Position numbers and translations under genes: made by a program
Part shown: piece after piece, positions 31,962 through 40,118 of the stretch
Layout of the letters: each line of letters opens with the position of its first letter
Numbering within the stretch: position 1 is the first letter of the stretch
Assembly: GCA_037445025.1 (NCBI GenBank)
Contig: JBBILI010000013.1
Coordinates: forward strand, 1 to 64,000
Direction of reading: 5' to 3'
DNA from: CAIQQQ01 sp037445025
Lineage (GTDB): Bacteria; Pseudomonadota; Alphaproteobacteria; Acetobacterales; Acetobacteraceae
Length of the DNA: 64,000 bases
Notes under the pieces: model-generated
Seen by the model: only the letters and a program-made list of their open reading frames with translations
What the model was told of the DNA's origin: nothing
Databases searched by the model: none

Positions 31962-34261
31962 GGGGACAGCCTTATGCGGGCCGCGATGTCCGCGGCCTCT
32001 CGGGTGAGCAGTATAGTGCCGCCATCGCGCCAGGTGCGCACGAAATTCCGCGCGAGCGGACTGGCGACATCGCCGGATTCGCCAGGCGCGATCATGAAGC
32101 GGCTGCGGTCGAGGTCGGACAGGTCATACACGCCGCGAAAACCGGCGCCGTGGATGCTTTCCATCGTGCCAAGCCGTGTGGCGCCGCGGCCCAGGGTGGA
32201 ATCGCCGCCGTCCTGCGCGATGCGGGCCGTGGTGAGCGGGCCGAGCAGCGGCAGCCGCCCCAGGATCGGGTGGGCGAACACCGCCACATGCGCGTCACCC
32301 CAGTGCCATTGGGCGGGATCGGGCCCGAAGCGGGCGGCAAGTTCGGTCATGGTGGCCTGGTAAGTGCTGGCCAGAAGGGCGTCACAGTCGGGGCCGCACA
32401 GCGTGGCCTCGCTGGCGCCGAGGGCCGCGTGCACGAAGTCGGGCCAGTACGGCACCGCCGCGTCATCGGCCGGCGGCACGCCGAGGCGCTCCAGCAGGGC
32501 TGCGTCAAGACGCGTCATCCAGGCGGTGAACAGCAGCGGCTGCGGGCGCTCACGGCTGAACTGGCCGTTCCAGTCCGCGAACATCGGCGCAATCCGGCGC
32601 AGCCGCGGCAGCAGATCAACCGCCACGCCGTCCACGTCATCGCTCTGCATAGCGACGAAGTCCTGCACGGTGGGATGGGCGATCTGGTCGAGCATGGCGC
32701 GGATGCGCCGTGCACGCGCGTCACCGGGCCAGTCGCGGCCGAGCGCAACCGGGAAGTCGGGCGGCGCCACGCGTTCGTTGGCGTTGACCAGGCGGCCGGA
32801 GGCGGGATGGACGCTATGCGGAAACTGCTCGCCCTGCGCCCAGCCGATCCAGTCGCCGCTGCCGTCATCGCCGCGCGCGACGAAGGCGCCGTCGCCGCCA
32901 CGGCGGATCGGCACCCGCCCGGTGACAAAGAAGCCGATGCCGTCCGCGTCGGCGACCAGCATGTTCTGCACGGGCGAGCTGATGCGCGGCGCTGCCGCCG
33001 CCGCTTCGGCCACGCTGTGCGCGCGGTTCAGCGCCAGCAGGCCCGCGGCCGCGGTATCACCCGGGGCGAGGTTGGCCATCTCCACGGCGAGCATCGGCCC
33101 GTCCGGGCCCGAGGCCGCTCCTTGCGGGCGGACGAGATCGCTGATCAGCGGGCCGTGGCGGGTCTCGCGCACATGCAGCACCTCGTCGACGGCGCCGCGC
33201 ACATGGATGATCTCGTCGCGCGAGGCGAACGGGCGAGGACCCGAAGGCGTGGCGTAGCCGTCATCGGCCTTCTGTTCGAGGAAGATGTCCTGCACATCCG
33301 CCCCGGTGGTGGTGAAGGTCCAGGCGATATGGCCGTTATGGCCGATCACCAGGAACGGCACGCCCGGGGCGGTGGCGCCGACGCGCATGCCGTCCGGCAG
33401 ATCGATGCGGGCGAGATACCAGATGCCGGGCAGGCCGAAGGCGAGATGCGGATCGCCGGCCAGCAGCGGCTTGCCGGTGGCGCTGTGGGCGCCGTCCACC
33501 GCCCATTCGTTGCTGGCGTGGTCGGGCAGGGTGAACGGATCGGGGAAGCGCGGCAGGATCTCGGTCAGGCGCTGCAGCGCGGTGCCGGCGCCGGGGGTGA
33601 GAAACGCGTCCACGGCAGCCGCCGGCGTGTCCGGCCACAGCGCCTCGATCTGCGGGCGCGACAGTTTCGCGGAAAGCTGGAAGCGGGCAAGTTCGGCGCG
33701 CCAGTTGGCGGAGAGATAGAGGCCCATGGTCTTGGCCCAGAGCAGGCTGTCGGCCGCCGTCCAGAGACGCGGCGCGCCGAGCACGACGAACTCCAACGCC
33801 GCGAACCGGCCGCGCCGGGCGATCCAGGCGTTCACGCCGGCGGCATAGCTGTCGAGGATGGCGCGCGTGTCAGGATCCAGCTGCGCCAGATCGTCCGCCG
33901 CGTGATCACGCAGATTCAGCGTCCTGTTCATCCGGTCGAGCGGCAGCGTGTCGGCGCCCACGATCTCGCTGAGCTCGCCGCGTGCCGCGCGCCGCATCAG
34001 ATCCATCTGGAACAGCCGCTCGCGCGCGTGCAGAAAGCCCAGCGCGGCCGCGGCGTCGCGCTCGTTGGCGGCGGTGATCCGCGGAACCCCGTCCCGGTCG
34101 AGCGTGATGTCCACCTTGGCCTGCAGACCCGGAATGCTCGCGTCCAGATCGCCGCCGGGCAGGCTCAGCCAGATCGCCCCTGCCACCACGCTGGCCACGA
34201 CCAGGCAGAGCAGCACCAGGGCTGCGACAACGCGGCGGAACAGACGGACCATACGACGCAT
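31958..34261 (-). CDS. Penicillin acylase-family Ntn hydrolase
   Basis: 767 residues. An N-terminal hydrophobic anchor or signal (VVAALVLLCLVVASVVAGAIWLSLPGG) is followed by the alpha chain, a linker and the beta chain. Autocleavage would expose the Ser of HASNEWAV as the N-terminal nucleophile. The downstream conserved stretch ATGKPLLAGDPHLAFGLPGIWY and the GHNGHIAWTFT block support the family. Members hydrolyse amides such as penicillins, acyl-homoserine lactones or fatty acyl amides in the periplasm; the substrate here is unknown. It is the first gene of the unit with RDD and bpt. Confidence 0.93.
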   Translation of the reverse strand: MRRMVRLFRRVVAALVLLCLVVASVVAGAIWLSLPGGDLDASIPGLQAKVDITLDRDGVPRITAANERDAAAALGFLHARERLFQMDLMRRAARGELSEIVGADTLPLDRMNRTLNLRDHAADDLAQLDPDTRAILDSYAAGVNAWIARRGRFAALEFVVLGAPRLWTAADSLLWAKTMGLYLSANWRAELARFQLSAKLSRPQIEALWPDTPAAAVDAFLTPGAGTALQRLTEILPRFPDPFTLPDHASNEWAVDGAHSATGKPLLAGDPHLAFGLPGIWYLARIDLPDGMRVGATAPGVPFLVIGHNGHIAWTFTTTGADVQDIFLEQKADDGYATPSGPRPFASRDEIIHVRGAVDEVLHVRETRHGPLISDLVRPQGAASGPDGPMLAVEMANLAPGDTAAAGLLALNRAHSVAEAAAAAPRISSPVQNMLVADADGIGFFVTGRVPIRRGGDGAFVARGDDGSGDWIGWAQGEQFPHSVHPASGRLVNANERVAPPDFPVALGRDWPGDARARRIRAMLDQIAHPTVQDFVAMQSDDVDGVAVDLLPRLRRIAPMFADWNGQFSRERPQPLLFTAWMTRLDAALLERLGVPPADDAAVPYWPDFVHAALGASEATLCGPDCDALLASTYQATMTELAARFGPDPAQWHWGDAHVAVFAHPILGRLPLLGPLTTARIAQDGGDSTLGRGATRLGTMESIHGAGFRGVYDLSDLDRSRFMIAPGESGDVASPLARNFVRTWRDGGTILLTREAADIAARIRLSP

Positions 34262-34362
34262 CGCTGGTACATGGGCCTCGGCGCCGGCGAAAGAAAGGGC
34301 GGGCTTGTGGCGGTTTCGCGACGTCTCCTAACGTCCGCGCACACAGACCGAAGGATCACGCC

Positions 34363-34770
34363 ATGCCGACCACGCCGGACCGTCCGGAATACAAGGGCGA
34401 ATTGTTCGAGAAAGGCCTTGCGGTGCGCCGCGCCGTGGCCGGCGACACCTATGTGGATGCGGCGCTGGGCCGGGCGGACGATTTCGGGGTGGATCTGCAG
34501 AAGCTGGTCACCGAGGCGGCCTGGGGAATGGTGTGGACCAGGCCGGGGCTGGAGCTGAAGCAGCGCTCGATCATCACCTGCTCCATCTTGATCGCGATGG
34601 GGCGCTCGCATGAGCTGAAGACGCATCTGCGCGGCGCGGTGAACAACGGGCTCACCCGGGCGGAGATCAAGGAGATGCTGCTGCACGCCTGCATCTATGC
34701 GGGCTTCCCCGCCGGGCTGGAGGCGTTCCGGGTGGCCGGCGAGCTGTTCAAGGAGCTCGACGCTGGCTGA
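34363..34770 (+). CDS. Carboxymuconolactone decarboxylase-family protein
   Basis: 135 residues, AAGGA 8 nt before ATG 34363. The CMD fold is recognised from FGVDLQKLVTEAAWGMVWTRPGLELKQRSIITCSILIAMGRSHELKTHLRGAVNNGLTRAEIKEMLLHACIYAGFPAGLEAF, which resembles PcaC (4-carboxymuconolactone decarboxylase). No other protocatechuate-pathway gene is near, so the substrate is open. Its last codons overlap the likely start of the GHKL ATPase gene, suggesting coupling. Confidence 0.9.
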   Translation: MPTTPDRPEYKGELFEKGLAVRRAVAGDTYVDAALGRADDFGVDLQKLVTEAAWGMVWTRPGLELKQRSIITCSILIAMGRSHELKTHLRGAVNNGLTRAEIKEMLLHACIYAGFPAGLEAFRVAGELFKELDAG

Positions 34771-36484
34771 GCCGGCGCTGTCCGAACTGCGGGTGGCGGA
34801 CGAGGGGTTCCTCGTCGCCTCCATGATCGAGCGCTGTCCCAGAACGATGATGCTGCGCGAACTCGTGCGCAACGCCATCGAAGCCGCCGGCACAGCGCCC
34901 GACCCGCGGGTGGTGATCGATGCGGCGCTGGTCGAAGGCGTGTCCAAGCTGCGGATCTGGAACACCGGGCGCGGGCTCACGGCCGAGGAGCTGCACAGGA
35001 TGTGCGACATCGCCAGCTCCATCGGCAAGCCGCACGGGCTGGACGGCAATTTCGGCATGGGCGCGAAGGTGGCGGCGCTGCCGTCGAACCAGCGCGGGCT
35101 GCGCTACCGCTCGTGCCGCGACGGGGTGGTGAACGAGGTGATCCTGGCCAAGGTCGCCGGCCTCTACGGCCGCGTGCTCCGCGCGGGCCGCGATATCGTC
35201 GAGGTCAGTGCGGCGGCACAGCGCGACGGGCGCGACCTCGCGCGGGACTGGACCGAGGTGGTGCTGCTCGGCAATCACGCGGACCAGGACACGCTGGCCG
35301 ATCCCTATGGCGGCGATCCGCACAGCCCGTCCGACTGGCTGGCGCGGGGGCTGACCGAACGGTTCTTCCGTCTGCCGGCCGAAACCGCGCTGCTCCTGCC
35401 GGATGGCAGCGCCTTCACGCCGCTGGCCCCGGCCTGGCAGGGCTTCGCCCGGCACAGCGCGGTGGCGGCACCGGAAGGGATCACCCTGCATTTCCTGCAC
35501 GATCCATCCGGCCTGCGCAACGGGGCCGGCGTGGTGCACCGCAACGAGATCTACGATGTCCGGCGGGACGGGGCCTGGGTGTTCCACGCGCCGCAGTTCG
35601 GCGTTCCGTTCGGGGCCCGGCAGATCAGCGTGTTCATCGAGCTGCCGGACGCGCACAAGGTGCGGGCCGACGGCTACCGGCAGTTCCTGCGCTGGCGCGA
35701 CAGCCACCAGCACCACGTGGAGACACCGCATTTCGCCCGGCTGGTGGTGGCGCATCGGCCGGACTGGCTGCTGGCGCTGATCGCCGCCCTGTCGCCGGAT
35801 GCGCGGCACACCGATGCGGTGCGCAGCGAACTGGGCGCGCTTGCCCGGCATCTGCGCATTCGCCGCACCCGTCCCCACGCACCGCGCGAGATCGTCGCCG
35901 ACACGGTGGTGATCACTCCCGGCCCGCAGCGGGACGATGATTTCGACGCCGAGCCGCCGCCCGAGATCGTGCCGTTGCAGGACGAGACCGCCATCGCCGA
36001 GCATGGGCTGGCCGGGCGCGGCGGGCGGTATATCGCCGAGACGCACCAGCTTTTCGTCAATCTGCGCCATCCCGCCGTCGTTGCGATGCGGGCGACGCTG
36101 GAGCAGCGATTCGCGTTCCACCCGGATCAGGACCGGGTGCGGCGCCTCGCGGCCCAGGAGGCGGAGGCGGCGCTGGTGCGCCGGGTCGGGCGGGCGCTGC
36201 TGCATGCCATGGCCTGGCGCGGGGCGAAGGCTGGTCCGGGCTTTGCGGACTGGGAGATCGACCAGGCGATGGCGGAACCGTCGCTGTCGCTGGCGGCGGA
36301 GGATTTCGCGGCCTCGCTGCCGCCGTCCGTCGCGGCGCTGGAGGCGGCGCTGCGTGTGCCGCCACGCCGGCGGCGCTTTGCGGTGCCGCGGCCGGTGCTG
36401 CATGATCCGCCCGGGCCGGAGAGGCCGCGGCGCAACCGGGCGCTGCTGACGTTGCTGGCGTTGCGCGCGGTGCGGGAGGATTAA
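34763..36484 (+). CDS. GHKL-type ATPase of unknown function
   Basis: About 573 residues. The N-terminal ATP-binding domain shows an N-box LRELVRNAIEA (E33, N37), a G1-like box WNTGRGL in which the usual Asp is Asn, and a G2-like NFGMGAKVAALPSN. These place it among Hsp90/MutL/histidine-kinase/MORC-type ATPases. The remaining 400 residues match nothing I recognise. Start: AAGGAG at 34750-34755 sits 7 nt before CTG 34763, which overlaps the previous stop; GTG 34793 or ATG 34823 are alternatives with weaker signals. A CTG start is rare and should be treated as tentative. Confidence 0.65.
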   Translation: MAEPALSELRVADEGFLVASMIERCPRTMMLRELVRNAIEAAGTAPDPRVVIDAALVEGVSKLRIWNTGRGLTAEELHRMCDIASSIGKPHGLDGNFGMGAKVAALPSNQRGLRYRSCRDGVVNEVILAKVAGLYGRVLRAGRDIVEVSAAAQRDGRDLARDWTEVVLLGNHADQDTLADPYGGDPHSPSDWLARGLTERFFRLPAETALLLPDGSAFTPLAPAWQGFARHSAVAAPEGITLHFLHDPSGLRNGAGVVHRNEIYDVRRDGAWVFHAPQFGVPFGARQISVFIELPDAHKVRADGYRQFLRWRDSHQHHVETPHFARLVVAHRPDWLLALIAALSPDARHTDAVRSELGALARHLRIRRTRPHAPREIVADTVVITPGPQRDDDFDAEPPPEIVPLQDETAIAEHGLAGRGGRYIAETHQLFVNLRHPAVVAMRATLEQRFAFHPDQDRVRRLAAQEAEAALVRRVGRALLHAMAWRGAKAGPGFADWEIDQAMAEPSLSLAAEDFAASLPPSVAALEAALRVPPRRRRFAVPRPVLHDPPGPERPRRNRALLTLLALRAVRED

Positions 36485-36565
36485 GCAAGCGCTTCTTACC
36501 CGGAAGAGCACGTCAGGGAATGAAAGTTTTTTGGCTCTTTTTTCAAAAAAGAACCGCTTGCCTAC
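36483..36565. repeat. Degenerate inverted pair of hairpin-family elements
   Basis: The left element is truncated: AAGCAAGCGCTTCTT at 36483-36497 overlaps the TAA stop of the upstream gene, then diverges. The right element, 36522-36565, is intact and reversed, with core GGCTCTTTTTTC/AAAAAAGAACC and end GCTTGCC. It stands 6 nt from the livF stop. Confidence 0.85.
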
Positions 36566-36571
36566 CTCGCG

Positions 36572-37276
36572 TCAAACCGCGCAATACCGCTCCTGAATCT
36601 CCTGATCCGCCAGCAACGCCTGCGCCGTCCCATGATGCACGATCTCGCCCTGGTCCATGATATAGGCGCGATCGGCGATGCCTAGCGCCAGCTCGACATT
36701 TTGTTCCACCAAAAGAATGGTCATGCCGGTGTCCCGCAGCCGCGCGAACAGTTCGAACATCTCATCGACCAGCACGGGCATGATGCCTTCGCTGGGTTCA
36801 TCGAGCATGAGAAGTTTCGGCTCCGACACAAGCGCCCGGGCGATCGCCAGCATCTGCTGCTCCCCGCCGGACATGGTGATGGCGTCCTGGTCGAGGCGTT
36901 CGGCGAGGCGCGGAAAGATCTCCGCCGTCTCGGCGATGACATCGGCCTCGCGCCGCCGGTGGGTGGCGGCAAGCAGGCCCAGGCGGAGATTGTCGCGCAC
37001 GGTGAGGCCCTGCACGATGCGGCGCTCCTCCGGCACATAGCCAAGGCCGATGCGGTTGCGCAGATGGGTCGGTTTGTCGGTCAGCTCGTGTTCGCCGAAC
37101 ACGATGCTGCCGGTGGTGCGGCCGGCCAGCCCCATCACGCTGCGCAGCGTGGTGGTCTTACCCGCGCCGTTGCGGCCGATGAGACAGACGATCTCGCCTT
37201 TCTCGACGCTGAGATCGATGCCTTGCAGGATATGCGAGGCGCCGTACCAGGCCTGCAGCTTGGTGAGGGTGAGCAT
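36572..37276 (-). CDS. livF: Branched-chain amino acid-type ABC transporter ATPase LivF
   Basis: 234 residues. Walker A GRNGAGKTT, signature MSGGEQQMLAIARAL, Walker B LLMLDEPSEGI and a switch-region LLVEQNVELAL are present. The LivF hallmark YVPEERRIVQGLTVRDNL is seen. With LivG it powers import through LivH and LivM. Its ATG overlaps the livG stop as TGATG. It is last of the binding protein-livH-livM-livG-livF operon. Confidence 0.95.
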   Translation of the reverse strand: MLTLTKLQAWYGASHILQGIDLSVEKGEIVCLIGRNGAGKTTTLRSVMGLAGRTTGSIVFGEHELTDKPTHLRNRIGLGYVPEERRIVQGLTVRDNLRLGLLAATHRRREADVIAETAEIFPRLAERLDQDAITMSGGEQQMLAIARALVSEPKLLMLDEPSEGIMPVLVDEMFELFARLRDTGMTILLVEQNVELALGIADRAYIMDQGEIVHHGTAQALLADQEIQERYCAV

Positions 37277-38025
37277 CAGTGTTCCCGCTGGCCGAGATAG
37301 ACGCGTTTGACCGTCTCGTTGCGGCGGATCTCATCGGGCGTGCCGGCGGCCAGCAGCTCGCCGTGATGTAGCACCAGCAGCCGGTCGCTGATGCCGAGCA
37401 CCAGCTTCATCTTGTGTTCCACGAGGATGACGGTCCGCTCGGTGGCCAGTTTCAGAATCAGATCCATCATCACGCGGGTCTCTTCCGGCGACATGCCGGC
37501 GGTGGGCTCGTCGAGCAGCAGCAGGCGCGGCTTGCTTGCCAGCGCCATGGCAATCTCGAGCGCGCGCTGCTCGCCGTGCGCGAGGCTTGCGGCCTGGCGA
37601 TCGCGGTGCTTCCACAGGCCCACGGTGTTGAGCAGTTCGCCGGCCTGATCGACGAGTTCGGTGTGGCGGCTGCGCGGGCGCCAGATGTCGAACCGCGACA
37701 CCAGGGCCTGGGCCGCCACACGCACGTTCTCCAACGTGGAGACCTGCGGAAACACGGTGGTGATCTGAAACGACTTGGCGATGCCCAGCCGCGCGAAGCG
37801 GTGCTGCGGCGTGCCGGTGATATCCTGACCCTCGAAGGTGATGCGCCCGGCGGATGGCGCGAAGGCGCCGGAGAGCAGGTTAAAGAAGGTGCTTTTGCCG
37901 GCCCCGTTCGGGCCGATGATGGAGGTCAGCGCGCCGCGCGGGAAGCTGGCGGTGATGTCATGCAGGGCCCGGAACTTTCCGAAATTCTTGCCGACGGCAT
38001 CGGCCTGCAGAATGATCTCGCTCAT
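37276..38025 (-). CDS. livG: Branched-chain amino acid-type ABC transporter ATPase LivG
   Basis: 249 residues. Walker A GPNGAGKST, signature LAHGEQRALEIAMAL, Walker B LLLLDEPTAGM and VILVEHKMKLVLGISDR match LivG. ATG 38025 overlaps the livM stop as ATGA, which decides the start over a longer open frame. It partners LivF at the cytoplasmic face. The nature of the substrate is not defined by the ATPases. Confidence 0.95.
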   Translation of the reverse strand: MSEIILQADAVGKNFGKFRALHDITASFPRGALTSIIGPNGAGKSTFFNLLSGAFAPSAGRITFEGQDITGTPQHRFARLGIAKSFQITTVFPQVSTLENVRVAAQALVSRFDIWRPRSRHTELVDQAGELLNTVGLWKHRDRQAASLAHGEQRALEIAMALASKPRLLLLDEPTAGMSPEETRVMMDLILKLATERTVILVEHKMKLVLGISDRLLVLHHGELLAAGTPDEIRRNETVKRVYLGQREH

Positions 38026-38975
38026 CGTCCGCGCCCCAGCAGCAGCGTGCCCCAGATGCCGCGCGGAAAGAACAGCACGCAGCCGGCGAAGACGATGCCC
38101 ACAACGAGCTGCCAGTGCACCGTCCACAGCGAAACCAGGTTCTCCAGCAGCAGGAACACGCCCGCCCCGATGAACGGCCCGAAGAACGTGCCCATGCCGC
38201 CGAGCAGCGCCATCATCACCACCTGGCCGGAGGTTTCGTAATACAGCGTCTCGATCGGCACGATGGACAGATGCAGCGCCTGCAGGCTGCCGGCCAGCCC
38301 GCAGAACCCGCCGGACAGCACGAAGGCGATGAAGCGGGAGGCCCGCACGTCATAGCCGCAGGCACGCGCACGGGATTCGTTCTCGCGCACCGCCTCCATC
38401 ACCGCACCGAACGGCGAAGCGAGGATGCGCGAGAGCACGAACAGCGCGACACAGACGAAGAACGCCACAACATAGTAGCGGGTAAGCGGATCGACGAAGT
38501 TGAGATGCACAAGGCCGAACAGATCGATGTCAGACACATCGATGCCGCGCAGCCCGTTCTCGCCGCCGGTGAGGTCGGTCGCCTGATAGGCGACGAAGTA
38601 GACGCATTGCGCGAGCGCCAGGGTCACCATGGCGAAATAGATGCCCCGCGTGCGGATGGCCAGCGCCCCGATGATGGCCGCGATCAGCATGCCGCCCAGC
38701 AGCCCGCCCAGAATACCCAGCCACCAGGGGGCGCCGAAATGCACGATGGCGATGCCGCACACATAGGCACCGGTGCCGAACAAGGCCGCGTGGCCGAAGG
38801 ACAGCAGGCCGAGATAGCCGTACAGCATGTTGAAGCCGAGCGCGAACAGACCGTAGATCAGGATGTTCACCGCAATCGCCTTGAACGGCATGACCAGCGG
38901 AAAGATCAGCAGAAACACGATGGACAGGGCCACGCGATGGCCCTTGGCCCAGGCGACGAGGTGCGGCGGCAGCAT
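38022..38975 (-). CDS. livM: Branched-chain amino acid-type ABC permease LivM
   Basis: 317 residues with 8-10 hydrophobic helices. Typical LivM segments are NILIYGLFALGFNMLYGYLGLLSFGHAALFGTGAY and AVRENESRARACGYDVRASRFIAFVLSGGFCGLAGSL, the EAA-like loop that contacts the ATPase. ATG 38975 overlaps the livH stop as TGATG, fixing the start. It forms the membrane channel with LivH. Confidence 0.95.
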   Translation of the reverse strand: MLPPHLVAWAKGHRVALSIVFLLIFPLVMPFKAIAVNILIYGLFALGFNMLYGYLGLLSFGHAALFGTGAYVCGIAIVHFGAPWWLGILGGLLGGMLIAAIIGALAIRTRGIYFAMVTLALAQCVYFVAYQATDLTGGENGLRGIDVSDIDLFGLVHLNFVDPLTRYYVVAFFVCVALFVLSRILASPFGAVMEAVRENESRARACGYDVRASRFIAFVLSGGFCGLAGSLQALHLSIVPIETLYYETSGQVVMMALLGGMGTFFGPFIGAGVFLLLENLVSLWTVHWQLVVGIVFAGCVLFFPRGIWGTLLLGRGR

Positions 38976-39859
38976 CAGCTCATCAACCCCGCACGCCCGA
39001 AGAAGCCCTGCGGACGGATCAGCAGCACCACCGCCATCAATGCGAAAATCGACACCTGCGCCATCTCCGGCGCCACCAGCGAGGTCATCGACACGACCAC
39101 CCCCACCAGCAGCCCCGCGATGATCGCCCCCACCAGCGAGCCCATGCCGCCGACCACGGTGACGACGAAAGCCTCGGCGAGAATGGAATTGCCCATCTCC
39201 GGGCTCGCCCCCTGCAGCGGTGCCGCGAGCAGCCCCGCCAGCGCCGCCAGCCCCGTGCCGATGCCGAACACCACCAGCCACACGCGGGCGACGTCGATGC
39301 CGAGAATGCGGACAATCTGCGGATCACGCGCGCCAGCGCGAATGATCAGGCCATACGGCGTGCGTTCGAGGAACAGCCAGAGCAGGCCCAGCACCACCAC
39401 GGTGACGGCGATGACGAACAGGCGATACGTTGGAAAATAGCCGATGCCGATATCGGTGGCGCCGACCAGGATGTCCGGCGTGTCGAACTGCAGGCCGGTG
39501 GTGCCGAAGAAGATGCGGATCGCCTCGACCATGATGTAGGACAGGCCGAAGGTCAGCAGCAGCGGATAGTCGATCCCCCGGCCATACAGACGGCGAATGA
39601 GGAAACGTTCCGCAAGAAGCCCGACACCCCCCACGAGGAGCGGCACAAACAGCAGGCAGACGAAGAAGTTCACGCCGAAGCCCAGCAGCAGCACGCCGGC
39701 ATAGGCGCCCAGCATGTAGAACGCGCCGTGGGCGAAATTCACCACCGTCAGCATGCCGAACAGCAGCGACATGCCCAGCGCCAGGAGCACATAGATCGCT
39801 CCCAACGCCAGGCCGGTGAACAGCTGCAGCGCGATCAGGTCGGGGGTCAGGCCGTCCAT
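38975..39859 (-). CDS. livH: Branched-chain amino acid-type ABC permease LivH
   Basis: 294 residues, about 8 membrane helices, with the LivH pattern QLFTGLALGAIYVLLALGMSLLFGMLTVVNFAHGAFYMLGAY and the ATPase-contacting loop RDPQIVRILGIDVARVWLVVFGIGTGLAALAG. It is the first permease gene. It is separated from the binding-protein gene by 260 bp holding three hairpin structures, which could tune permease levels below those of the binding protein. Confidence 0.95.
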   Translation of the reverse strand: MDGLTPDLIALQLFTGLALGAIYVLLALGMSLLFGMLTVVNFAHGAFYMLGAYAGVLLLGFGVNFFVCLLFVPLLVGGVGLLAERFLIRRLYGRGIDYPLLLTFGLSYIMVEAIRIFFGTTGLQFDTPDILVGATDIGIGYFPTYRLFVIAVTVVVLGLLWLFLERTPYGLIIRAGARDPQIVRILGIDVARVWLVVFGIGTGLAALAGLLAAPLQGASPEMGNSILAEAFVVTVVGGMGSLVGAIIAGLLVGVVVSMTSLVAPEMAQVSIFALMAVVLLIRPQGFFGRAGLMS

Positions 39860-39874
39860 GTCAGCAATCCCTTA

Positions 39875-39919
39875 GAGCAATATGGCTTCAGGTGGACTCA
39901 CCGCGCCATAAAATTGCTC
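39875..39919. repeat. Hairpin directly upstream of livH
   Basis: Outer arms GAGCAAT (39875-39881) and ATTGCTC (39913-39919) pair. Then ATGGC/GCCAT pair across a 3-nt bulge, and an inner GGTG-GACT-CACC hairpin caps it. It looks like a short interspersed palindromic repeat; it lies 15 nt upstream of the livH start. Confidence 0.6.
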
Positions 39920-39933
39920 GTTAAAACATAGAG

Positions 39934-39977
39934 CTAGATCGGGGTGGCATTGCCTATCAGATGCCACCCCGATCTAG
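39934..39977. terminator. Perfect 17-bp stem-loop
   Basis: Arms 39934-39950 and 39961-39977 are perfectly complementary (CTAGATCGGGGTGGCAT and its complement), with the 10-nt loop TGCCTATCAG. It lies between the binding-protein gene and livH and may reduce read-through into the permeases. On the minus strand it is followed by TATGTTTTAACG, which has a short T-run. Confidence 0.7.
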
Positions 39978-40117
39978 TGTCTGTCTCTGAACGTGTTCGG
40001 AATGGTCAGCTGGCGTGTGTTTTCGAGCACCGGAGCGGAGCGGCCTGGTGGCCGTGAGCACCGGAGCGCAGAAAACGCGCGTCAGATGGCCGTTCCGGGC
40101 GCGTTCAGGGACAGACA
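39978..40117. repeat. 140-bp inverted repeat with 47-nt arms
   Basis: Arms 39978-40024 and 40071-40117 match at 37 of 47 positions. Of the ten differences, nine are transitions that give G.U pairs if the plus strand is transcribed, and A.C mismatches on the minus strand; one (arm position 32) is a G.A mismatch. The 46-nt centre has two copies of GAGCACCGGAGCG (40025-40037 and 40056-40068) around a CGGCC-TGGT-GGCCG hairpin. The right arm ends 1 nt before the stop codon of the binding-protein gene. Confidence 0.8.
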
Positions 40118-40118
40118 C

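Noticed and set aside
32150..34558. 802-codon plus-strand open frame opposite the penicillin acylase gene
   Set aside because: Antisense to a well-supported Ntn hydrolase; no domain seen.
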